In this document: in pieces, positions 1 through 7,025 of the stretch
Layout: every line of letters begins with the position of its first letter
Position numbering within the stretch: the stretch's first letter is position 1
The notes under the pieces: model-generated
Seen by the model: the letters and a program-made list of their open reading frames with translations, nothing else
What the model was told of the DNA's origin: nothing
Database searches by the model: none
Program-made: the position numbers and the translations under genes
Assembly (NCBI GenBank): GCA_035626995.1
Contig: DASPMP010000021.1
Span: 1 to 22,927 of the forward strand
Source of the DNA: DASPMP01 sp035626995
Lineage (GTDB): Bacteria > Gemmatimonadota > Gemmatimonadetes > Gemmatimonadales > Gemmatimonadaceae
DNA length: 22,927 bases
Direction: 5' to 3'

Positions 1-1
1 C

Positions 2-610
2 CTCGATCGCGAAGAGCGGATTGCATCGTGGCTCGCGCGATGGCGCGGCGACGAACACTGCGACGGCCACATCGTCGCTGCGGTTCACGCACCGCGGGCG
101 CCGTGTACTGCACTGGCATGCGTGCGAACGGCGGACGGAGTGACGCTCCTCGCCGTCGACACGCGGACGCGATCCGCCACGGCCGACCGCGTCCCTGTCG
201 AACGCGCGCTCACGGCGGCGGAGGGCGACGACGCTGACGTACCGGCACCGCTGCTGGATGACGTCGCGTGCATCGTGCGCGACTGGGCACGTGCGAAATC
301 CGCGGCTGGAATCATCGCACCGGCTGCCCTGACCGCGGCGCGCGCGCGTGTGGGGGTGCTGCGTCGGGTCAACGCGATTGCCCGAAAGCACGGACGTCAT
401 GCGCAGGCACCGCTCGCGCCGCTGATCACGGCCGCTCGTGTCGCCGCGACAGCGCCACTGTCGGCAGGGGCGGAACGTGCACTCGACACCATTTCCCGCG
501 ACGACCAGGACGATGAGGTCGTATTGGCACGCATCATCGGCATCACGTCACACCAGCGTGCGACGCAAGACCCGGCTGAATTACTGGTGGTCCTGCTGCT
601 GCTCCCCTAG
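2..610 (+). CDS. C-terminal part of an unrecognised protein (5' end outside window)
   Basis: The frame is open from the first complete codon at base 2 to a TAG at 608-610, giving about 202 residues without their N-terminus. An internal GTG at 122 could start a 162-residue protein, but the frame upstream of it is also open and has the same coding character, so I read the whole stretch as the end of a longer gene. The protein is rich in Ala, Arg and Asp, mostly predicted helical, and ends in a hydrophobic run (LLVVLLLLP). I recognise no catalytic motif and do not assign a function. Its stop codon directly abuts the stop codon of the convergent TPR gene. Confidence 0.6.
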   Translation, partial: LDREERIASWLARWRGDEHCDGHIVAAVHAPRAPCTALACVRTADGVTLLAVDTRTRSATADRVPVERALTAAEGDDADVPAPLLDDVACIVRDWARAKSAAGIIAPAALTAARARVGVLRRVNAIARKHGRHAQAPLAPLITAARVAATAPLSAGAERALDTISRDDQDDEVVLARIIGITSHQRATQDPAELLVVLLLLP

Positions 611-1108
611 CTATTCCCCGAGGACCGGCTCGAATTCGTCCCGCGTGACGTGCTTTGGCTCGTGTCGTGTGAGCAGCCGCGCACAGGTGTTCCAGCGCAG
701 GATTGCCTCGTCATTTCCGGACGGCCGCAGGGATTCCGCCTTTTCATACCAGCGCATGGCGTCGCGGAACCAGTCGTGCGCGACCTCATCGACGCCCATG
801 CCGCCGAGGTGAATCAGCGCCTTCGCCTTCCGCTCCGCGATGATTCCGGCGTAATAGGCGCGCTTGTAGTCGTCCTTCAGCCGCGGCAGGACGTCACGTG
901 CCCGCTTGACAGAATCGCCGACATCATCGTTGAACTGGTCCGTAATGGACAGGAGCAAAGTCACCAGCGCCTGCTGGTTGTCGGATTCCACCTGCAGGAT
1001 GTCCAGGCAAATACTCTCGGCCGCCGAGGAGTCGTTGAGAAGCCGGTACCGCTCCGCTTTCTGCAGCGCGGTCGGGATACCCTCGCGCGTGATCGGTTTG
1101 AGGTCCAT
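611..1108 (-). CDS. TPR-like protein downstream of sdhB
   Basis: This 165-residue soluble protein has no signal peptide or membrane segment. It is almost entirely helical, with paired amphipathic helices of TPR type: roughly residues 15-50 (AERYRLLNDSSAAESICLDI), 65-100 and 118-150 (WFRDAMRWYEKAESLRP is a typical TPR helix followed by the P-x-N turn). It starts with ATG 23 bases after the sdhB stop, so it is probably the last gene of the sdhCAB transcript. A role in assembly or regulation of the dehydrogenase is possible from position only; nothing in the sequence shows it. The gene ends with TAG at 611-613, directly beside the stop of the convergent gene. Confidence 0.75.
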   Translation of the reverse strand: MDLKPITREGIPTALQKAERYRLLNDSSAAESICLDILQVESDNQQALVTLLLSITDQFNDDVGDSVKRARDVLPRLKDDYKRAYYAGIIAERKAKALIHLGGMGVDEVAHDWFRDAMRWYEKAESLRPSGNDEAILRWNTCARLLTRHEPKHVTRDEFEPVLGE

Positions 1109-1131
1109 CTCGTGCCCCGAAGAAGTGGAGG

Positions 1132-1914
1132 TCAGGATTTCCGCTTGCGGCTGAAGATTTTCACGAGCTTGCCGATCGGATCATAGAATTCGTCGACGAC
1201 CCGTTCCTTGAGCGGAATGATCGCGTTGTCGGTGATCGTGATGTGCTCCGGACAGACTTTGGTGCAGCACTTGGTGATGTTGCAATAGCCGATGCCGTGC
1301 TGGTCCTTGAGCGCCGGGATGCGGTCGCCCACGTCGAGCGGATGCATTTCAAGCGCCGCGGTATAAACGAAGTGCCGCGGCCCCGCGAATTCCTCGTGCT
1401 TGTGATGGTCCCGCAGGACGTGACAGACGTCCTGGCAGAGAAAGCACTCGATGCACTTCCGGAATTCCTGGACACGGTCGACGTCCTGCTGCTGCATGCG
1501 CCACGTCCCATCGGGTGCGTCAGGCGGCCGGGGCTGAAAGCGACGGATGGATTTCTTCATCCGGAAGTTCACGGAAACGTCAGTCACGAGATCGCGCACC
1601 GGCGGGAAGGCGCGCATCGGCTCGACGCTGATCGGCTTGTCGGTGGGCAGTTCGTCGAGTCGCGTCATGCACATCAGCCTGGGCATGCCGTTGATCTCGG
1701 CGGAACAGGATCCGCACTTCCCGGCCTTGCAATTCCATCGCACCGCAAGATCGGGCGCCTGCGCGGCCTGGATCTGGTGGATGGCATCGAGCACGACCAT
1801 CCCTTCGTCGATGGGCGTGTCATACGTCTCGTACTTTCCGCCGGAAGCATCGCCGCGCCACACCTTGAACGTGCGCTGCTCGCGGGCCGGAATCGGTGTC
1901 TGAGCGGTCGTCAC
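1132..1914 (-). CDS. sdhB: Succinate dehydrogenase/fumarate reductase iron-sulfur subunit
   Basis: This 260-residue protein carries electrons from the flavoprotein to the membrane subunit through three iron-sulfur clusters. Cluster ligands are visible in the usual order. The [2Fe-2S] site is C62, C67, C70 and C82 (motif CKAGKCGSCS, then C in PRLMC). The [4Fe-4S] site is C154-x2-C157-x2-C160-x3-C164 with the following [3Fe-4S] ligands C211, C217/C216 and C221 (CNITKCCTKVCPEHI). Length is normal for SdhB. It starts with GTG at 1914 inside a GTGA overlap with the sdhA stop, behind a good GAGGAG ribosome-binding site in the sdhA end. The order membrane subunit, flavoprotein, iron-sulfur subunit (C-A-B) matches the mycobacterial sdh1 (Rv0249c-Rv0248c-Rv0247c) layout. 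Confidence 0.96.
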   Translation of the reverse strand: MTTAQTPIPAREQRTFKVWRGDASGGKYETYDTPIDEGMVVLDAIHQIQAAQAPDLAVRWNCKAGKCGSCSAEINGMPRLMCMTRLDELPTDKPISVEPMRAFPPVRDLVTDVSVNFRMKKSIRRFQPRPPDAPDGTWRMQQQDVDRVQEFRKCIECFLCQDVCHVLRDHHKHEEFAGPRHFVYTAALEMHPLDVGDRIPALKDQHGIGYCNITKCCTKVCPEHITITDNAIIPLKERVVDEFYDPIGKLVKIFSRKRKS

Positions 1915-3725
1915 TTCATCTCCTCGATGATCGCCGCAAGCTCCGCGGGCAAAGGTGGAAGGGGCACCCGCTCGAGCTGCATCTCGTCATCCGGACCTTT
2001 TCGGACCACAAGATTGAAGCTGCCGAATTCCTTCGACTTGTCAGGGTAATCGTCGCGGAAGTGACCGCCCCGGCTTTCTCGCCGTTCCATCGCGCAGCGC
2101 GTAATGGCTTCGGAGACCGTCAGGAGGTGACGCAGATCCAGCGCCGTGTGCCATCCAGGATTGTATTCGCGGTTCCCCCCGACGCCGATGCGCGCGGCGC
2201 GCGACTTCAGTTGCCCCACGACGCCAAGCGCGCGCTCCATCTCGTCCTGCACCCGCACGATCCCGACCAGATCTTGCATCGTTTCCTGCAGCTCGTGTTG
2301 CAGCTGATATGGTCCTTCGGCACTCGTACCGCGCTCGAACGGCGCCAAAGCGTCGCGTATCGCACCGCTCACGTCCTGTTCGGGAAAGGTGACTGCGCCA
2401 TTCTGGCGCGCGAATTCGGCCGCGTGCATGCCGGCACGGCGCCCGAAGACGAGCAGGTCGGAGAGCGAGTTGCCGCCCAGGCGATTGGCGCCGTGCAGCC
2501 CAGCAGCAACCTCGCCGCACGCGAAGAGCCCAGGCACGGTTGACATCTGTGTGGTGCCATCCACGCGGATACCGCCCATGATGTAGTGCGTCGTTGGCCC
2601 CACTTCCATCGGCACCTTGGTGATGTCGATGTTGGCCAGCTGCATGAACTGGTGGTACATGCTTGGGAGCTTCTTGCGGATGTGCTCCTCGCCATCCTTG
2701 ATGCGCTCCTTGATCCACGCGATATCGAGGAATACGCCGCCATGCGGTGACCCGCGTCCCTCGCGCACCTCTCGCTGGATCATGCGCGCCACGTGGTCGC
2801 GCGTCAGCAACTCGGGCGGACGCCGCGCATTCTTGTCTCCCTGCGTATAGCGCCACCCCTCCTCTTCGTTGTCCGCGGTCTGTGGCCGATAGTTCTCGGG
2901 GATGTTGTCGAACATGAAGCGCTTCCCCTGGCTGTTCCGCAGCACGCCACCTTCGCCGCGCACCCCTTCAGTCACCAGGATCCCGCGCACGCTTGGCGGC
3001 CAGACCATGCCGGTGGGATGGAACTGGACGAACTCCATGTCCTGGAGCGCTGCGCCGGCGTGGTACGCGAGCGAGTGACCGTCTCCCGTGTATTCCCAGC
3101 TGTTGGAGGAGATCTTGAAGGCGCGTCCGACGCCACCGGTGGCCAGCACTGTGGCCTTCGCGCGGAAGAGCCGGAAGCGTCCGCGTTCCCGGTCGTACGC
3201 GAGCGCGCCCGCAACGCGGTCCCCACTCCGGAAGAGCGCGATCACGGTCTGCTCCATGTGGACATCGATCGTCTCATGGATGGCGTGATCCTGCAGCGTG
3301 CGGATCATCTCGAGCCCGGTCCGATCCCCGACGTGGGCGAGCCGGGGATACCGATGACCACCAAAGTTCCGCTGGAGGATGCGCCCGTCAGGCGTACGGT
3401 CGAACAACGCGCCCCAGGCTTCAAGCTCGCGAATCCGATCGGGCGCTTCCTTCGCGTGGAGCTCGGCCATGCGCCAGTTGTTCACGTACTGGCCGCCACG
3501 CATGGTGTCCGCGAAGTGCACCTTCCAGCTATCGCGGTCGTCGACATTGCCCATTGCGGCGGCGGCTCCGCCCTCGGCCATGACCGTGTGCGCCTTGCCA
3601 AGGAGGGACTTGCAGATCAGGCCGACGCGGATCCCATCACGCGCCGCCTCGATCGCGGCGCGCAGTCCCGCTCCGCCCGCGCCGATGACGATGACGTCAT
3701 ACTCGGACGTCTGGTATTCGCTCAC
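1911..3725 (-). CDS. sdhA: Succinate dehydrogenase/fumarate reductase flavoprotein subunit
   Basis: This 604-residue FAD subunit oxidises succinate to fumarate. Visible landmarks are the N-terminal dinucleotide fold GAGGAG (15-20), H46 in the KAHTVMAEGG segment (expected covalent FAD histidine), the substrate-site HPTG (H236), TEGVRGEGG (252-260), the TRDHVAR segment with the likely proton-relay arginine R309, H380 in THYIMGG, and GANRLGGNSL near the FAD. The frame is open 30 codons further upstream, but those codons lie inside sdhC. I chose GTG at 3725 because it forms a GTGA overlap with the sdhC stop, has GGAGA just before it, and starts the protein a few residues before the FAD strand. 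It overlaps sdhB by four bases. Confidence 0.95.
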   Translation of the reverse strand: MSEYQTSEYDVIVIGAGGAGLRAAIEAARDGIRVGLICKSLLGKAHTVMAEGGAAAAMGNVDDRDSWKVHFADTMRGGQYVNNWRMAELHAKEAPDRIRELEAWGALFDRTPDGRILQRNFGGHRYPRLAHVGDRTGLEMIRTLQDHAIHETIDVHMEQTVIALFRSGDRVAGALAYDRERGRFRLFRAKATVLATGGVGRAFKISSNSWEYTGDGHSLAYHAGAALQDMEFVQFHPTGMVWPPSVRGILVTEGVRGEGGVLRNSQGKRFMFDNIPENYRPQTADNEEEGWRYTQGDKNARRPPELLTRDHVARMIQREVREGRGSPHGGVFLDIAWIKERIKDGEEHIRKKLPSMYHQFMQLANIDITKVPMEVGPTTHYIMGGIRVDGTTQMSTVPGLFACGEVAAGLHGANRLGGNSLSDLLVFGRRAGMHAAEFARQNGAVTFPEQDVSGAIRDALAPFERGTSAEGPYQLQHELQETMQDLVGIVRVQDEMERALGVVGQLKSRAARIGVGGNREYNPGWHTALDLRHLLTVSEAITRCAMERRESRGGHFRDDYPDKSKEFGSFNLVVRKGPDDEMQLERVPLPPLPAELAAIIEEMK

Positions 3726-4531
3726 AGGATTCTCCAGTCCGACCAGACGCCCATGGAACAGAGCCGGATGTAGATGTCCGAGAACGCGACCGAGAAGAGA
3801 CTCATGTACGCCCACTTGGGGTGCCAGCGGTTGAGACAGCTGGAGCAGTCGTAGGCCAGCTTCCGCGCCGGCCGTTTCGAGATTTCATCCATGTAGCCGC
3901 CCACGACGTGTCGCATCGCGTGGCAGCCGAGCGTGTAGCACGCCAGGAACACCACGTTGGCCGCCAGGATGATCGTCCCGAGTCCGATACCGAATTCCTT
4001 GCCGCCCCCCGGCGCATCGAAACGCGTCGCCAGCCAGACGTCGTAACTCAGGAAGACGAGGAAGGCGATGGCGATATAGAGGAAGTAGCGATGGATGTTC
4101 TGCAGGATGAGCGGCAGGCGATTTTCACCACGATAGTTGTCGCCGCGAAACTTCGGCTCACCGACGGTGCAGTTCAGCGGGTCTGCCCAGAATCCTTTGT
4201 AGTAGGCGCCGCGATAGTAATAGCAGGTGAAGCGGAACAACCCGGGAAAGGGCAGGATCAGCAAGGCGGGGGAAAACGGAAGCCAGCCGGGCCACCAGCC
4301 CGGCTTCGGTCCGAACCACGCATGTGGTGAGTTGCCGAAGATCTCCGGGGAGTAGAACGGAGAGAGGTATGGTCCGTAGGTGTAATGTCCATTCTGGAAT
4401 GCCGCCCAGGTGGCGTACACCACGAACCCGCCAAGGACCAGGAACGTGACGAGCGGCGGTATCCACCACGCGTCGCGTCGCATCGTTTCACCGAAGCCGC
4501 GTCGGTAGAGCGGCAGGGGTGCGTGCGCCAT
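3722..4531 (-). CDS. sdhC: Polytopic membrane subunit of succinate dehydrogenase, mycobacterial Sdh1-like
   Basis: This 269-residue integral membrane protein has about five hydrophobic segments (near residues 23-42, 86-104, 147-168, 184-204 and 240-259). It is much longer than the classic three-helix SdhC or SdhD and stands alone as the anchor. It has many Cys/His residues near membrane boundaries: C103, C121, H147, C198, C203, H204, H208, C229, C232, H237 and C258 (motifs GCHAMRH and CSSCLNRWH). To my knowledge, structural work on mycobacterial Sdh1 described a membrane-embedded Rieske-type [2Fe-2S] cluster instead of haem. The length and gene order suggest this protein belongs to that group, but ligand identity is inference. 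It starts with ATG behind AGGAGA at nine bases' spacing and overlaps sdhA by four bases. Confidence 0.85.
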   Translation of the reverse strand: MAHAPLPLYRRGFGETMRRDAWWIPPLVTFLVLGGFVVYATWAAFQNGHYTYGPYLSPFYSPEIFGNSPHAWFGPKPGWWPGWLPFSPALLILPFPGLFRFTCYYYRGAYYKGFWADPLNCTVGEPKFRGDNYRGENRLPLILQNIHRYFLYIAIAFLVFLSYDVWLATRFDAPGGGKEFGIGLGTIILAANVVFLACYTLGCHAMRHVVGGYMDEISKRPARKLAYDCSSCLNRWHPKWAYMSLFSVAFSDIYIRLCSMGVWSDWRIL

Positions 4532-4540
4532 GAAATCAGT

Positions 4541-4546
4541 TCTCCT
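4541..4546 (-). promoter_or_regulatory. Ribosome-binding site of sdhC
   Basis: Read on the minus strand, AGGAGA lies nine bases before the sdhC ATG. It is one of the clearest Shine-Dalgarno sequences in the window, and it fixes the sdhC start even though a stable hairpin lies just upstream. Confidence 0.7.
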
Positions 4547-4553
4547 GCGGCAA

Positions 4554-4572
4554 GGCCCCGGGCACCGGGGCC
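4554..4572 (-). promoter_or_regulatory. Perfect GC hairpin between the cyclophilin gene and sdhC
   Basis: Two 8-base complementary arms (GGCCCCGG at 4554-4561 and CCGGGGCC at 4565-4572) flank a three-base loop. There is no following T-tract in the minus direction. The hairpin sits between the cyclophilin stop and the sdhC ribosome-binding site, about 20 bases before the start codon. It could be a transcript-processing or stability element, a weak terminator that tunes read-through, or an attenuator; the sequence does not decide between these. Confidence 0.5.
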
Positions 4573-4588
4573 GGTCTGGTGGCGCGCG

Positions 4589-5242
4589 TCATTCCTTCAG
4601 GACGCGCGTGCTGATGATGGAATCGAGGCGGGGATAGCGGTTGTTGAGATAGCGATTCCCTTCCCGCTCGATCCGTGACTGATCGGGGCCGCCCCCGGTC
4701 GGTGGGCCTTCGCCATACGCCGTGTACAGCGCATCGATGACGTGCATGCCATCGGTGACAAGTCCAATCGGCGCAAACCCCATGGCGTCCAGCCGGCTGT
4801 TATCGCGCTTGTTGATGAAAATCTGCGTGCTGCGGGTATTTGGTCCTCCGGTCGCAAAGCTCACTGTGCCCCGCTCGTTGCTCTGCTTCACCGGATCGTC
4901 GGGGATCAGCATCTTCGCCCAGACATCATTCACGGACGGATCGCCATGAATGCCGACCTGCGCCATGAAATTCGACAGATTGCGAAAGAACTTCGTGCCG
5001 TCGTAGAAGCGGTTGGTCGCCAGATAGTAGAATCGGTCGACGCCGTTCGGCGCCCACGACCTATGCGCCAGGATGACGAAGCGCCCCTTGCTTGTCTCGA
5101 CGGCCACCTTGAAGGAATCCGGCGCGGGCTGCGCGAGGGAATCCGCGTTCGGAGACAACAGCGCCGACCCGCGTGGCTGGCTGCAGCCAGCGAGCGCGAT
5201 GAAGACGACGGCAACCAGTGTTGGGATGTTGCGGTGAGTCAC
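4589..5242 (-). CDS. Cyclophilin-type peptidyl-prolyl isomerase, lipoprotein
   Basis: This 217-residue protein has a lipoprotein signal peptide ending in LAGC (lipidated C20), so it should be membrane-anchored on the periplasmic side. The rest is a cyclophilin domain (about 45-215) that catalyses prolyl cis-trans isomerisation. The active-site block reads FFRNLSNFMAQVG (84-97), matching the family's F-x-R...F-M-x-Q pattern with R87, F92, M93 and Q95. The second block is RGTVSFATGGPNTRSTQIFI (124-143), with the expected S-x-Q-F-F-type ending. It starts with GTG in a GTGA overlap with the upstream lipoprotein gene. It belongs to the aminotransferase-lipoprotein transcript; whether transcription continues into sdhC depends on the hairpin between them. 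Confidence 0.9.
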   Translation of the reverse strand: MTHRNIPTLVAVVFIALAGCSQPRGSALLSPNADSLAQPAPDSFKVAVETSKGRFVILAHRSWAPNGVDRFYYLATNRFYDGTKFFRNLSNFMAQVGIHGDPSVNDVWAKMLIPDDPVKQSNERGTVSFATGGPNTRSTQIFINKRDNSRLDAMGFAPIGLVTDGMHVIDALYTAYGEGPPTGGGPDQSRIEREGNRYLNNRYPRLDSIISTRVLKE

Positions 5243-5739
5243 GGACGAGCGGGCTGCGGTGGGCCAGCGGTGATTGCGTCGCCGACGCGCTCACGCTGAT
5301 GGTCGTTTCGGCTGTGGAAAATGGCGAGAAGGTTCGCGGATTGGAGCAACGTCGGTCTTGGCTGCATCGGCACCGGCGCATCATACGCGAGATACCTGGC
5401 GGTATCGAGCTTCGCGGCGTCTGCGTCGCGCGCGACCGTAGAAGGATACAAATACACTTCAAGCTCGGAACTGCCGATCCGTATCAGGAATCCCGGAACC
5501 GACACCGGCGGCTCATCCGGCTGACTCGACGAATCTACCCTCGGCACGAGCCCCGAGCGCTCGATCCGGTCGACGAGTGAGCACCGTGCCCACAGTCCCG
5601 TGGCTGGACACACGCCCTTGGATGCATCGGGCGCAGGCGTTGTCGCCAGATGGCCGGCTGGCGAGTCCGCGGCGGGCTGCGGCGGTGGTGCGTCCGCGCA
5701 GGCGGTCAGGAGTACGACCAGAGCGGTAAGGCGGTGCAC
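5239..5739 (-). CDS. Small lipoprotein of unknown function
   Basis: From a GTG at 5739 the product is 166 residues. It has a very short signal peptide (MHRLTALVVLLTAC) whose lipobox LTAC places the lipidated cysteine at residue 14. After this comes a Pro/Ala-rich linker to about residue 40, then a domain with a Cys pair (CPATGLWARCSLVDRI) and a beta-rich stretch (FLIRIGSSELEVYLYPS). The frame is open further upstream, but that part lies within the aminotransferase gene; starting at 5739 leaves an eight-base gap after its stop and puts the lipobox where it belongs. I do not recognise the family. Being between an exported aminotransferase and a cyclophilin lipoprotein suggests a shared periplasmic role. 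Confidence 0.7.
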   Translation of the reverse strand: MHRLTALVVLLTACADAPPPQPAADSPAGHLATTPAPDASKGVCPATGLWARCSLVDRIERSGLVPRVDSSSQPDEPPVSVPGFLIRIGSSELEVYLYPSTVARDADAAKLDTARYLAYDAPVPMQPRPTLLQSANLLAIFHSRNDHQRERVGDAITAGPPQPARP

Positions 5740-5747
5740 CTCGAAAA

Positions 5748-6947
5748 TCAGTTCGTTGCCCCGGTGAGCACCAGCTTGAAGACATCCATGGCACGCCGCA
5801 TTTCGTCCATGGTCCCGATCGAAATCCGCGCGTGGGTCTCCAGGGGTGGGAATGGACGCCCGACGAGTATCCCGTGCTTGGCGCACGCGTCCCGAAATGC
5901 TCGTGAGTCACGACCGATGGGCACCATGATGAAATTCGTGTGCGATGCAGGCGCATTGAACCCCATGCTGCCCAGCGACCGGCGTGTGTATTCTCGCGCT
6001 GCCTCATTCAGCCCGCGCTCTGCGTCCAGATGCGCGGCATCGTTGAGCGTGGCCATGGCGGCGGCCGCTGCCAGCACGTTGATGTTGTTCGGAAGCCGAT
6101 GCTTCCGCATTGCCGCGATGGTCGCCGGCTGGCCGATGGCGAAGCCAACGCGCAGTCCCGCCATGCCGAACACCTTCGAGAAGGTGCGAACGACGACGAC
6201 GCGCGGATTCGCGAGGGCAATGGGCATCGCGGTCGCGTACGACGCGTCGTTCACATACTCGTGGTATGCCTCGTCGACGAGGATAGTGGTGTCCGGGGAA
6301 CGACGGTTCGTTTCAGCGATGAAATCGCGCACGGCGGACGCTCCGTGCACCGTAGCTGTCGGATTGTTCGGGTTGCAGAGGAACACCAGGCCAGCGCCCG
6401 TCGTCTGGTCGAGCATGCGTCCAAGGTCCAGCCGCAGCGATGCATCCACCGGCACCGCACGAATCGGCGCGCGCACCAGCTCCGAGTGGCGGACGGGATC
6501 CTCGAACGACGGGAGCCCCGTGACCAGGGCGCGCTCGGGTGACGTGAACGCGAACGACGCCATGCGCAGGATCTCACCCGACCCGCAGCCGACGAGGACA
6601 TTCTCGGGAGCGACCTTGAAATGCGTCGCGATCTTCTGCGTCAACTCGAGAATGGGGACATCGGGATAGCGGGGAGCCTCGGCGAACATGGCCCGCACAG
6701 CGTCCAGTGCCGTCTTGCCCGGCCCGTTGGGATTTTCATTGCTGTCGAGTCGGATGGCCGCGGGCGCGGCGCGGCGCAATGCCCCGCGGCTGTCCGCGGC
6801 GAACTCCCCAGCCACCGATGCCCAGCGTCCCACCTCCGACTCTTCGCGCATCGCCTCGCTGCCGCGGGCGGCGATGAGAGGTGCGGTCAGAGCGCCGATT
6901 CCACCAACGCTTGCCGTCTTGACGAATATGCGACGTGACACTGGCAT
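5748..6947 (-). CDS. Tat-exported PLP-dependent aminotransferase, HisC-like
   Basis: This 399-residue fold-type I aminotransferase resembles histidinol-phosphate aminotransferase. It begins with a textbook twin-arginine signal (SRRIFVK at residues 4-10, then a mild hydrophobic run GGIGALTAPLIAA), so it should be exported folded with its cofactor. The catalytic core shows RLDSNENPNGP (66-76), GCGSGEIL for phosphate binding (120-127), CNPNNPT (191-197), DEAYHEY (225-231, with D225 binding the pyridine nitrogen), and the PLP lysine K258 in TFSKVFGMAGLRVG. Upstream in-frame codons exist, but ATG 6947 follows GGAGACAGCC and starts exactly at the Tat signal. With a Tat signal a role in cytoplasmic histidine synthesis is unlikely. 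The substrate is unknown. Confidence 0.88.
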   Translation of the reverse strand: MPVSRRIFVKTASVGGIGALTAPLIAARGSEAMREESEVGRWASVAGEFAADSRGALRRAAPAAIRLDSNENPNGPGKTALDAVRAMFAEAPRYPDVPILELTQKIATHFKVAPENVLVGCGSGEILRMASFAFTSPERALVTGLPSFEDPVRHSELVRAPIRAVPVDASLRLDLGRMLDQTTGAGLVFLCNPNNPTATVHGASAVRDFIAETNRRSPDTTILVDEAYHEYVNDASYATAMPIALANPRVVVVRTFSKVFGMAGLRVGFAIGQPATIAAMRKHRLPNNINVLAAAAAMATLNDAAHLDAERGLNEAAREYTRRSLGSMGFNAPASHTNFIMVPIGRDSRAFRDACAKHGILVGRPFPPLETHARISIGTMDEMRRAMDVFKLVLTGATN

Positions 6948-7025
6948 GGCTGTCTCCGTGCTGGGCTCAGGGAACGCCCCCAACATGCCTCTCCGGGACG
7001 CGGCTGTCCACGGCATGACGCTATC

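Noticed and set aside
2793..3773. A 326-codon + strand frame over sdhA
   Set aside because: It is the antisense of conserved FAD-binding segments and crosses the sdhC/sdhA junction.
6948..7025. Promoters in the gap between the aminotransferase and the glycosyltransferase
   Set aside because: Divergent promoters must lie near here, but I found no pair of -35 and -10 boxes good enough to name.
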